A DNA stretch of 64,000 nt from Echinicola rosea (GTDB taxonomy: Bacteria > Bacteroidota > Bacteroidia > Cytophagales > Cyclobacteriaceae), in NCBI RefSeq assembly GCF_005281475.1, contig NZ_CP040106.1, positions 439,501-503,500 of the forward strand. The letters run 5' to 3'. Numbering within the stretch: position 1 is the first letter of the stretch; every line of letters starts with the position of its first letter. This document shows positions 36,101-43,006 of this stretch, in pieces. The notes below the pieces were generated by a model, which had not been told where the DNA came from, did no database searches, and worked only from the letters and a program-made list of their open reading frames with translations. Made by a program: the position numbers and the translations under genes.

Positions 36101-36271
36101 TTGGTGCACTTTACCTTTCGGGACAATGGCCAAGGCCTTACCGCCTCCACCATCAGGGAATCCAATTCCTTCGGCTGGAGCATGATAAGGTCATTGGTAA
36201 TGCAATTACACGGAAAACTGGATATCGCAGAAGAAACAAACACCACCATTCACCTTATTTTTAAAAAATAA
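33110..36271 (+). CDS. Propeller-sensor histidine kinase (HisKA_2 type)
   Basis: A 1053-residue inner-membrane sensor starting at ATG 33110 (signal MQKVLPIFWCLLLCFLAQTA); a TTG five codons earlier is in frame. The periplasmic part is two seven-bladed two-component propellers (about 25-690; repeats such as NIWAGTYGGGVSKYDP and RIWVGSQGGLNLL) and a Y_Y_Y domain (about 715-785, YTNLPPGNYTFQVKACNNDG). One TM helix (about 796-818) and a coiled coil (ENLVVQRTAEIQQQKEQIES) lead to the HisKA_2 box RELNHRVKNNLQLVSSILNL with phospho-acceptor His868. The ATPase domain has LNELITNSFKH and FRDNGQGLTA. The propeller sensor is typical of PUL regulators, but there is no receiver or AraC domain; its partner regulator is the next gene, 5 bp away. 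Confidence 0.9.
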   Translation: MQKVLPIFWCLLLCFLAQTAFSQDLLPVFRKYGTEQGINQPFPYDILHSESGYVWIAGENGLWKFDGQNFQHYAHEVEDSTSLAFDFVWVLFEDSKNNIWAGTYGGGVSKYDPRTDKFTNFSFEELNPNSLSDDQVRGIAEDPEGNIWLGTSNGLCKLNPTTQQFTRYTTANGLLSKTIRQIKLSSDESRLFIATGNGLNILDLNSMEFSGIKHLPDDPKSLSHFYIYDIQEYPKGTLWIGTGGGLDRLHLKTGKITHYHSSPNPSSISHDVIFSIGHHLDHPDKLFVGTLDGLNVLDLKKDTFTRIRSDRSDPNKLQGNNIYKVSAGQDGSLWVAVYNEGIFQYHPHYHKFNSIRFITDATDKYYSRVSSMIQHNENEYLFTTYSGLFVKNFRTGKTEKYTLSEGDQSSVNRLAMITRISEDIYWISTWAHFVYEWNHRTKTLRPLQHKTPSGEFLPEFNLPILHDSQGRTWIGNSEKGLFIWNPETQTAVPFPLSDRLIQGDNHDEFISYIFEDSQHRIWVGSQGGLNLLNEKDSSFTKFAHEENNPQSLTNNKINHISEDHLGNLWVSTELGLSKFNVENKTFTNYYTRDGLPSNVISSTLEDTQHNLWIATAEGISMMNAAGEFRNYNQQDGLMDNYFIFRAAYKDDDGRLFFGSSSGLEYFDPLRIPENTSPPNVQITGIDLFNTPITPGDSSGILQKAIPYTEAITFDHEQSVISFHFTALNLVNGHKNKFQYRLYGYDKTWRPVTSNRSTTYTNLPPGNYTFQVKACNNDGFWSTENASIAVTILPPWYLTWWFKTLFTIALLGVILYQYQRISQNKERLENLVVQRTAEIQQQKEQIESQHDSLQEKNLRIESLLRELNHRVKNNLQLVSSILNLQSRSVKDKNAKVALIDGRMRMQALSLLHQKLYVTDNDSQVNCKTYISDLFDQIEAAFKSRYKTFHYQFTGDDFSLGLDKAIPLGLILNELITNSFKHVQEEKIQIELSLRLDGSLVHFTFRDNGQGLTASTIRESNSFGWSMIRSLVMQLHGKLDIAEETNTTIHLIFKK

Positions 36272-36276
36272 GCACT

Positions 36277-36867
36277 ATGGAACACACCAAAAACGTACTG
36301 ATCATCGAAGACGAAATGCTCATAGCCAAAGACCTGGCGTATTTACTGGAAGACATGGGCTATGAAAATGTGGGCATAGCCAATAATGGTGACAAAGCCA
36401 TAGAGCTTTTTTGTAACCACCAAGTGGATTTGGTACTATGTGACATCAACATCAATGGGGAAAAAGACGGGATCGAAACGGTCCAGGCTATCCTTCAGTA
36501 TAAAAAAACGCCCATCATTTATATCTCTGCCTTTTCGGACAAAAAAACTGTAGAAAGAGCCATTTCCACTGCTCCCGCCTCCTTTCTCACCAAACCCTAT
36601 AACGAGCGAAGTGTGCAAATAGCCATTGATTTGGCTTTTGCCAATTTTAGCAAAAAGTCCCTCAAGCTGGAAGAAAATGAAATATACCAAAAACTTACGC
36701 AACGGGAACAGGAAATCATTGCATTGATTGCTGAAGGAAAAACCAGTTCAGAAATAGCTGAGCAACTCTACATTAGCCCTACGACCGCTGCAAAGCACCG
36801 CAATAACATCCTCGCCAAAACTGGCTGCAATAACACCTCGGAGGTAATCAAGCTAATTTACACTTAA
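36277..36867 (+). CDS. LuxR/NarL-type response regulator
   Basis: A 196-residue two-domain regulator. The receiver (1-120) has the acidic pair in IIEDEML, phospho-acceptor Asp56 in LVLCDININ and Lys106 in FLTKPYNE. The C-terminal part (about 135-195) is a LuxR-type helix-turn-helix: LTQREQEIIALIAEGKTSSE, IAEQLYISPTTAAKHRNNIL. It starts 5 bp after the kinase gene and is certainly its partner. Likely targets are araD-galM or one of the PULs, but no binding site can be proposed. The stop codon TAA shares bases with the left end of repeat element B copy 2, which may act as the transcript end. Confidence 0.93.
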   Translation: MEHTKNVLIIEDEMLIAKDLAYLLEDMGYENVGIANNGDKAIELFCNHQVDLVLCDININGEKDGIETVQAILQYKKTPIIYISAFSDKKTVERAISTAPASFLTKPYNERSVQIAIDLAFANFSKKSLKLEENEIYQKLTQREQEIIALIAEGKTSSEIAEQLYISPTTAAKHRNNILAKTGCNNTSEVIKLIYT

Positions 36868-37060
36868 ACCCGCTATGCATCAGCCTATCTATTCCGATCT
36901 GAAACTACTTCAAAATCAGTCACTTCGCTGCTGTTTTCGATCTCACCATCCGCCGCGGCGGATGATTCAATCTCCAAACAGCCTGATTTTCTTGTAGTTT
37001 TAGTTCTTCCCGATAGCTATCGAGACAGGCCATAACGATTCCTAATGCATAAAACGGGTT
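36867..37060 (-). repeat. Repeat element B, copy 2 (194 bp)
   Basis: Begins AACCCGCTATGCA at the last base of the preceding stop codon and ends TGCATAAAACGGGTT. Contains one CCGCCGCGGCGG palindrome and an extra CGATAGCTATCG palindrome insert near 37012. Element A copy 1 follows at once. The strand is relative to copy 3, which is inverted. Confidence 0.8.
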
Positions 37061-37762
37061 CAATGCCGTTTAGTTAGTGTGTATCTGGAAAATACAGGTT
37101 CTATATTTTTCCTTGGGCAGTTATTTTTCTAGCTAAATTACTAGGTGGTTTTCATCCCTTTACCTTTGTTACTTTTTTGCTATAGGTCAAAAAAGTAGCC
37201 AAAAAACCCCGCCGCTACGCCACGGCGCACAGGTGTGCAGCTATTGGGCTAAAATTAAAACCTCCCCCCCATGCAGGCAAACCCTTCTTTTTAGCCGCCA
37301 ACATTCTTTTTGGTCAGCCTTTCGTCAAACAAGCCTGCCTTATTGCCCGCCCGCATTTTAATTTCTTAACGCCCAATACCTGCAAGGCGGATTCAGTTAA
37401 TAAGTCCCAAAAAGGTATCGCTTCCTTTTGACGGCCCTTGGTATGCCTGTTTTCCAGCCGATGGTGGAGGCCGTTAAGAAAGGGAGTTGGCTCGCGTCGT
37501 GGAACAGCGAGACCCACTCATTTTTAGGCCGTAGCCATCGGCTGGAAATTAAAATGGGCGACGGATCCACGTCGCAGGGGAAATCCATGTTCCATTTTAA
37601 AGGGCAGACCACCGGCCTGGATTTTTTTCTTTTTTCATCAATGGAAAAAAGGAAAAGGATAAAATCCACCAGGATGATCAGGTTTCCCCAGCCAAAGTCA
37701 ATCAAAAAAAGACTTTTAGGTATATGAAAAGAAGGAAATCCCCTTAACTAAACGGCATTGAA
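37059..37762 (+). repeat. Element A, copy 1 (704 bp, 18-bp terminal inverted repeat)
   Basis: Bounded by TTCAATGCCGTTTAGTTA and its exact reverse complement. A near-duplication of the target flanks it (AAAACGGGTT left, AAAACGGGGTT right), the left one being the end of repeat B. Short frames inside (for example 37397-37705 minus) are matched in copy 2 but have no start signal, known domain or length to suggest a gene. A GC-rich core with small palindromes (37208-37240) is kept in both copies. Non-autonomous mobile element is the best description. With the flanking repeat B this fills the 942-bp gap to 37809. Confidence 0.8.
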
Positions 37763-37809
37763 AACGGGGTTAATGTTGGCGCAGAAAGGTCGCTTCCGAG
37801 ATCAGGCGA

Positions 37810-38880
37810 CTACTTATTTTCTATATCTAACAGCACGTACTTTATCTTTTTTCTTTTCCACGTATAGCTGATATGCACTTTCCCGTCAGTGGTCTGGATG
37901 ATGGCAGGATAGCTAAATTCACCAGATGGTTCATTTTCCAGTCTCATGAGATCTTCCCAATTCACCCCGTCTGCAGAAATAGCCAACCTAAGTTGGTTAC
38001 GTCCATCAGACCAATCCTCACCACTCACCGCAGGATTATAGACGAGCAAATGCCTTCCATCTTTGAGCGTAACGGCATCGGTGCCACTATTGGGATTCAG
38101 TACGCTTGTTGCTTCCAGCTGGCTCCAGCTTTCACCTTTATCCTCAGACCAAGCCGTGATGATATGGTTTTGTTTGCTCCGGCAAAGCACCTGTAGCCTC
38201 CCATCCTGATGCTGTAAGATACTGGGCTGGATCACGTCATATTCGCCATTCGGGTCAATGGGTACTTTTCGCCATGTCATCCCACTATCCTTGGTAATCT
38301 CTATATGTGCCCGCCAGCCCTTCTCATCTTCCACACTGGATGGAGCCAGTACCACTCCATTACTAAGCGTTACCGGTTTGTTTTTGATAGGACCTAGGAT
38401 CGCTTCTGGTAATTTCTGGGCAGAAGACCATGTTTTCCCCTCATCCAAACTGACTTTGTACATTCCCCACCATCCTTGGGGTGATGGGCCTTTTTTATAG
38501 AAAAGCACCAGCGAATCAGGTGTCATCCTAAAAAGAACGGGGTTCCAGGTAGGATAGCTCAGTGTATCATTAACTCGCCCATCGGCCACTTTCCTAGGCG
38601 TACTCCAGCCATTTTGGGTTTTGGTAGCTGTCCATATCCCCACTTGGGGATGTCGCTCGTATTCTCCACCAAACCAAGCTGTCATGATGCTGCCGTCTTT
38701 CAGCTCTACCAAAGTAGAAGCATGGCACTCCCGAAATGGAGCTTCGTCAAAAATAAATCCTTCCCTAATCACCTTTACATGACCTTGCCCAAAAGACGGA
38801 AGAACAAAGATCAAAAACATTCCGAACACCACAGCTGCCCCTAGTATTCGGAATCTGGTATCAAATAGCTTTAATGTCAT
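37810..38880 (-). CDS. Sialidase-like (BNR/Asp-box) secreted protein
   Basis: A 356-residue protein from ATG 38880 (MTLKLFDTRFRILGAAVVFG), whose signal ends at PSFGQ; an ATG nine codons upstream (38907) is an alternative. The mature chain is a six-bladed sialidase-type propeller with Asp-boxes SLDEGKTW, TKDSGMTW and SEDKGESW. FRECHASTLVELKDGSIMTA and FGGEYERHPQVGIW near the start match the exo-alpha-sialidase-like group common in Bacteroidota. The family includes enzymes on sugars other than sialic acid, and I see no sialic acid catabolism here, so the substrate is open. It is the most 3' gene of a minus-strand run with the zinc dehydrogenase, FucP-type symporter and aldo/keto reductase. Confidence 0.8.
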   Translation of the reverse strand: MTLKLFDTRFRILGAAVVFGMFLIFVLPSFGQGHVKVIREGFIFDEAPFRECHASTLVELKDGSIMTAWFGGEYERHPQVGIWTATKTQNGWSTPRKVADGRVNDTLSYPTWNPVLFRMTPDSLVLFYKKGPSPQGWWGMYKVSLDEGKTWSSAQKLPEAILGPIKNKPVTLSNGVVLAPSSVEDEKGWRAHIEITKDSGMTWRKVPIDPNGEYDVIQPSILQHQDGRLQVLCRSKQNHIITAWSEDKGESWSQLEATSVLNPNSGTDAVTLKDGRHLLVYNPAVSGEDWSDGRNQLRLAISADGVNWEDLMRLENEPSGEFSYPAIIQTTDGKVHISYTWKRKKIKYVLLDIENK

Positions 38881-38948
38881 GGAAACAAAGAAAACAAACT
38901 TTCCCATAAAACACCAGTCGCTTACCTTTTTAGCGCAAGAACCAGCAT

Positions 38949-38997
38949 CTTGATTCTTGGCTCTTTGATCTTGATACTTGACACCAGCTACTTGTAC
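38949..38997. repeat. 7-bp tandem repeat (seven units)
   Basis: CTTGATT, CTTGGCT, CTTTGAT, CTTGATA, CTTGACA, CCAGCTA, CTTGTAC in exact phase: the clearest heptad tract in the window. It ends four bases from the stop of the dehydrogenase gene (39002). In that gene's sense the units read NNNCAAG. Confidence 0.7.
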
Positions 38998-39001
38998 GCT
39001 A

Positions 39002-40015
39002 TTACGGCAGGCTTACCATTGCCTTGATCACCTTGTTGGCAGGATCCAGCCAAGAGGCAAAATCAGCTTTCACCTGGTCAAAGGCCACCTCGTGGGTAAT
39101 GTAGGAGGCTGCTTTTACTTTTTGGTCTTTCAGGGCTTTCAGCACGGTATCAAAATCCTCACGAGTAGCGTTTCTGCTGCTCATGAGTGTGGACTCCCGC
39201 TTGTGAAATTCTGGATGGCTAAACTCTATTGGCCCTTTTTGCAAACCTACCAACACATACCTTCCACCATGCGCCATCAGTCCAAAGCCATTGTGAATAG
39301 CAATCGAACTGCCCGTGGCATCGATGACGGATTCGGCAAAACTTCCGCCTGTAATTTTTTCAATTGCTGCTTTATAATCGCCTGTGGCATTGACCGTGTG
39401 CTCGATACCAAGTGTTTCGCGGCAGAAGGCCAAGCGGTCCTCGTTAATATCCATAGCGATTACCTTTCCTCCGGCAATCCGGGCAAACTCCATCACGCCA
39501 AGACCGATCGGGCCAGCGCCCATCACCACTACAAATTCTCCTGGCTGCACCCCTGCTCTTCTCACCCCGTGTGCACCGATCGCCAATGGCTCGGCAAGGG
39601 CTAGCTGCTCTAAACTCAGGCCATCCTGCTTGACCAAAGATGAGGAAGGCACCGAGATAAATTCTTTCATCCCTCCATCTTCATGCACGCCAAAGACACT
39701 GATCGTGGCACAGCAATTTGGCTTACCTGCTTTGCAAGCCACACATGTGCCGCAGTTAAAATACGGAATGATGGTCACCAGATCCCCTGGATTGAATCCT
39801 TCCGCTCCATCTGCCTCCACCAGCTCACCGGACAGTTCATGGCCCAGTACCCGTGGATAACTAAAAAAGGGCTGCGTGCCTTCATATGCATGCAGATCTG
39901 TTCCGCATATCCCAATGCGCTTGATCTTTATAATCGCTCTTCCTGACGTCAATGAAGGTTTTTCTCCTTCGCTATATTCAAAATTTCCTGGTGCTGTACA
40001 GGTTAGTATTTTCAT
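39002..40015 (-). CDS. Zinc-binding alcohol dehydrogenase (MDR family)
   Basis: A 337-residue medium-chain dehydrogenase. Catalytic zinc ligands: Cys37 in GICGTDLHAYEG and His59-Glu60 in VLGHELSG. Structural zinc: Cys88, Cys91, Cys94 and Cys102 in NCGTCVACKAGKPNCC. The Rossmann glycine motif is VVVMGAGPIGLGVMEFA, with the Asp of VIAMDINEDRL favouring NAD(H). Cytoplasmic. In Bacteroidota, similar dehydrogenases sit in L-fucose gene groups next to a FucP symporter and an aldo/keto reductase, oxidising a later intermediate of the non-phosphorylating route; the same neighbours occur here. Sorbitol or galactonate-type dehydrogenase is possible. Confidence 0.87.
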   Translation of the reverse strand: MKILTCTAPGNFEYSEGEKPSLTSGRAIIKIKRIGICGTDLHAYEGTQPFFSYPRVLGHELSGELVEADGAEGFNPGDLVTIIPYFNCGTCVACKAGKPNCCATISVFGVHEDGGMKEFISVPSSSLVKQDGLSLEQLALAEPLAIGAHGVRRAGVQPGEFVVVMGAGPIGLGVMEFARIAGGKVIAMDINEDRLAFCRETLGIEHTVNATGDYKAAIEKITGGSFAESVIDATGSSIAIHNGFGLMAHGGRYVLVGLQKGPIEFSHPEFHKRESTLMSSRNATREDFDTVLKALKDQKVKAASYITHEVAFDQVKADFASWLDPANKVIKAMVSLP

Positions 40016-40425
40016 ATGTTGGTTATGGATGTTTGGTTCTTGGATAATTTAGATATTGGAAGGACATCAATATGCAGTTTATAAATTGAATGTCCCAGTC
40101 TGTAATACCTTTTGATCACGACCAAATGTCATTAACTAATTACTGTTTTCCATCCTGCCCTTTCAGGCTTTTGGGATTGGGCAATTCCATAGTAGCTGCT
40201 CAACCAAGGCTAACACCTCCGAAGGAAGGTCTCCATCAACAATTATAACTGCCCTTCCTATGGAACTTTAAGCCATTTGCAGTGCTATTTAAGGTACAGG
40301 CTATCACCTGCACCTTAAATATGTTCCTCCGCTAAAGTCAGATTAAAACGGGTTAAACCGTATGGTCCGTAGTCAACTTTTATAGGTCCAAATAATCATT
40401 TAATTTCTTTGCCAAAAGTTTTCTA
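40016..40425. other. Intergenic region with a 34-bp near-perfect palindrome
   Basis: A 410-bp gap between the symporter stop and the dehydrogenase start. At 40287-40320 ATTTAAGGTaCAGG is mirrored by CCTGcACCTTAAAT around a 6-base centre. No T-run follows on the minus strand, so an operator for the dehydrogenase/sialidase unit is as likely as a terminator. A weaker CCATAG/CTATGG repeat surrounds it at about 40189 and 40257. The leader just before the dehydrogenase ATG is A-rich and heptad-like (CCAAGAA, CCAAACA, TCCATAA, CCAACAT). No gene is seen. Confidence 0.5.
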
Positions 40426-41721
40426 TCAATCTTCCGAGGCCATTGCAGGAATCTCTTTCTTGTGTTTATAATGGTAAAGCCCATAGGCTACCACTACCAA
40501 ATAACAAGCTGCAGGGACAAAGAAAGAAAGGTGAATACTGTCCAGTCCATCAGAAACCAATCCTTGGATAAATGGGAATACAGCACCACCCAAAATGGCC
40601 ATGATCAACCCAGATCCGCCCAGCTTGGTATCATCACCGAGGCCTTCTGCTGCAAGGCCATAAATGGTCGGGAACATCAAGGACATACAGCCAGAAATAC
40701 ACACAAGGGCAATAGACCCTACCATACCATTGCCAAATATGACGACCATCGTCAACCCGATAGCCCCCATTGCTGACAGGGCCATCAGCATACTAGGTCG
40801 GACAAATTTCATCAATGCCGTAAATACAAACCTGCTTACTGTAAAGAGCACAATTGCCGCCAAGTAATAATTGGAGGCATCACTTTCGTTCAGGTCCAAT
40901 TCCATCATGACATACCTGATGGTATATGACCATATCCCGATCTGGGCTCCCACATAAAAAAACTGGGCCAAGACACCAAAAACGTAATTCTTATTTCCGA
41001 GGAGACGCTTTAGGCCATTGCCCAAAGAATCCTGTAAACCACCCTCTGAGGCGGTGGGCATCTTTGTTTTTTTGATCAGCACCCACATGACCACTAAGAA
41101 AAGTGCCACGCCGACATAAGTACTCATCACTGCATCCAGTTCAGCCTGCCGTACCTGCTGGAGTTGCTCAACGGTCATTTTACTTCGCTCATCCGCCTCG
41201 GCCACATTCAGCTTGGACAGAATGAAAAACTTACTCAGCACCACACCGATGATGGACCCTACCGGATTGAAGGATTGGGCGAGGTTTAACCGTCTGGTGG
41301 CGGAGGCTTCTGGCCCCATCACCATGATGTATGGATTGGCGGATGTCTCCAAAATGGAAAGTCCTCCTGCCAACACATACAGTGCAAAAAGGAAAAATCC
41401 ATAGGACATGGTAATACTGGCAGGATAAAACAACAGCCCACCTACCGCAAATAGCCCCAAGCCCAGCAACACGCCAGACTTATAGGTATATTTTTTGATA
41501 TAAATCGCCGCTGGCAATGCCAAGCAAAAATAAGCGCCGTAAAAGGCCAATTGAATAAAGCTGGTCTGGGTATCGGTCATGCTGAGGATCTTCTTGAATG
41601 CCGCCAGCAAGGTATCGGTCATGTTATTGGCCAGTCCCCAAAGCAAGAAAAGGCTGGTAAGGAGTATGAATGGCCACAGCGTCGCTTTCGATACTAGGGC
41701 CGTCTTGGAAGGATTATTCAT
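40426..41721 (-). CDS. FucP-type sugar:proton symporter
   Basis: A 431-residue, 12-helix major facilitator of the FucP group. Family landmarks are LLWGLANNMTDTLLAAFKKI at the end of helix 1, QLAFYGAYFCLALPAA in helix 2, and GGLSILETSANPYIMVMGPE plus LAQSFNPVGSIIGV around helices 4-5. The second half has FGVLAQFFYVGAQIGIWSYT and FPTIYGLAAEGLG. FucP imports L-fucose and also D-arabinose and L-galactose; other members take glucose, galactose or N-acetylglucosamine. The aldo/keto reductase, 98 bp upstream, and the zinc dehydrogenase favour L-fucose or a similar deoxy or arabino-configured sugar. It might also import L-arabinose released by the PULs, since no other sugar symporter lies in the window. 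Confidence 0.85.
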   Translation of the reverse strand: MNNPSKTALVSKATLWPFILLTSLFLLWGLANNMTDTLLAAFKKILSMTDTQTSFIQLAFYGAYFCLALPAAIYIKKYTYKSGVLLGLGLFAVGGLLFYPASITMSYGFFLFALYVLAGGLSILETSANPYIMVMGPEASATRRLNLAQSFNPVGSIIGVVLSKFFILSKLNVAEADERSKMTVEQLQQVRQAELDAVMSTYVGVALFLVVMWVLIKKTKMPTASEGGLQDSLGNGLKRLLGNKNYVFGVLAQFFYVGAQIGIWSYTIRYVMMELDLNESDASNYYLAAIVLFTVSRFVFTALMKFVRPSMLMALSAMGAIGLTMVVIFGNGMVGSIALVCISGCMSLMFPTIYGLAAEGLGDDTKLGGSGLIMAILGGAVFPFIQGLVSDGLDSIHLSFFVPAACYLVVVAYGLYHYKHKKEIPAMASED

Positions 41722-41819
41722 GTATCGGTTATTTGGTTATTCGTAAGTTGGTTATAGAGTTGTTGGCTTGAAAGCCTCTGGTCTTTTTAGTGCCGTTTTG
41801 GAAATGCAATCTCCCATGA

Positions 41820-42854
41820 TCACAGGGGGCTATGTGCATGCAACAGCCCTCTGTTGTGCATTTCTGCCCAGAATCCTCCAGGCAAGCTTTCTTCAGTAGC
41901 GGTGACATTTCTTTTCACCTTGGAAGGCTCTGAAGTACTTAATGCGACACAGGCCACTCCGGGGGCGGACAGGCCAAACTGCACACATGCGTGGGCAGGT
42001 GATATGTCAAACTCCTTGCACAATGCAAAGAATTGGTCTCTCCATTCAAAACGGGCCTTGTTCTCAGGGGTATCAGGTTTGATCAATTGGTAGTCAAAAT
42101 AATCACCACCCACCAAAAAACCAGATTGGAACACAGCAGAATTTAAAATCCCCACTCCGTCGTCGCTAAGCTTTTGCATAAAAGAGAGCAGGTCTTTGGG
42201 GTGGGAAAATAGCGTCATGCTATTGGCAAACATCACCCAGTCCAGTTGGATATGTTCATAAATACGCGGAATGATCTTCCAATCTTTGGCTCCCACGCCA
42301 ATTCCCTTTACCAATCCCTTTTTCTTGAGGTCTTCCAAGGCACGATAAGCATCCAACACATCTTCAAAAAGTGCCGCTTCCTCTGCCTCGTTGGTTGCTT
42401 TCGCCAGGTATTCATCAGGGTCATGCACTGATGCCAATTGGGTGGAATAACCCTGAAGCAGCTCATTTCCTTCTTCGAAGCACTCCAGCATTCCCTCATA
42501 ACTGATTTTCTGTACTGCATCGTGCTTGAGATCACGCCAAACGCCTTTCTCAAACTGAGGCTCCTTGCCCAGTAGGGGACTCCTTACCCAACCCAGCTTA
42601 TTACTGACGACCACTTGGTCTTTGGGTACTTCAAGGGCTTTTAGGGCATCCCCTAGCGCCTCCAGCGCCAGGCCGGCACCGTATTTTCCAGCTGAATCGA
42701 AAAATGTCTGGGGACGGGTGTGACGAATACTTTCCTCTACAATAGCTTGTTTTACCTTTGGATCCAGTGCGGTGAAGAGATTGCCCAATGCACTGGTGCC
42801 AAAAACAATTGATGGGACTTTGATCCCGGTGTTGCCTAAAGGTCTTAACTTCAT
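41820..42854 (-). CDS. Aldo/keto reductase (L-fucose/D-threo-aldose dehydrogenase type)
   Basis: A 344-residue protein from ATG 42854 (MKLRPLGNTGIKVPSIVFGT), the usual family start; an upstream ATG at 42899 adds 15 residues that look untranslated. TIM-barrel aldo/keto reductase motifs: FGTSALGNLF, TFFDSAGKYGAGLALEALGD with catalytic Asp and Tyr, VVVSNKLGW with the Lys, and a C-terminal nucleotide-binding region (VALSTSEPSKVKRNV). Proteins of this subgroup oxidise L-fucose, L-galactose or D-arabinose to lactones with NAD(P). The neighbouring FucP-type symporter, zinc dehydrogenase and LacI regulator make a coherent sugar module, but the lactonase and dehydratase of that route are missing from the window. 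Confidence 0.85.
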   Translation of the reverse strand: MKLRPLGNTGIKVPSIVFGTSALGNLFTALDPKVKQAIVEESIRHTRPQTFFDSAGKYGAGLALEALGDALKALEVPKDQVVVSNKLGWVRSPLLGKEPQFEKGVWRDLKHDAVQKISYEGMLECFEEGNELLQGYSTQLASVHDPDEYLAKATNEAEEAALFEDVLDAYRALEDLKKKGLVKGIGVGAKDWKIIPRIYEHIQLDWVMFANSMTLFSHPKDLLSFMQKLSDDGVGILNSAVFQSGFLVGGDYFDYQLIKPDTPENKARFEWRDQFFALCKEFDISPAHACVQFGLSAPGVACVALSTSEPSKVKRNVTATEESLPGGFWAEMHNRGLLHAHSPL

Positions 42855-42947
42855 ATTTATTCCTTTGTCATTTTGGGAAAAACACCCCAAGATAGCCATA
42901 ATAATAAACTAAAAAACATCTTTTTACACCAGTCTGGACACATCATT

Positions 42948-42979
42948 ACCTGCAAAGGTTTGCGGTAACCTTTGCAGGT
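42948..42979. promoter_or_regulatory. Perfect 13-bp inverted repeat, likely LacI operator
   Basis: ACCTGCAAAGGTT (42948-42960), six bases, then AACCTTTGCAGGT (42967-42979). It is located in the divergent promoter region between the aldo/keto reductase and the LacI-family gene, 27 bp before the latter's ATG. This is the classic position for an autoregulated operator. Confidence 0.7.
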
Positions 42980-43006
42980 TAAAATAAATTTACTTTTTTT
43001 TATCAC

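Noticed and set aside
37314..37705. Short minus-strand frames in element A copy 1, matched by 48577-48896 in copy 2, as possible conserved small proteins
   Set aside because: Similar frames exist on both strands and in several phases of the same repeat, they lose frame at different places in the two copies, and the unit has terminal inverted repeats. Similarity follows from copying of the element, not from coding.
38978..39604. A 208-codon plus-strand frame
   Set aside because: Antisense to the zinc dehydrogenase, whose zinc and cofactor motifs are intact.
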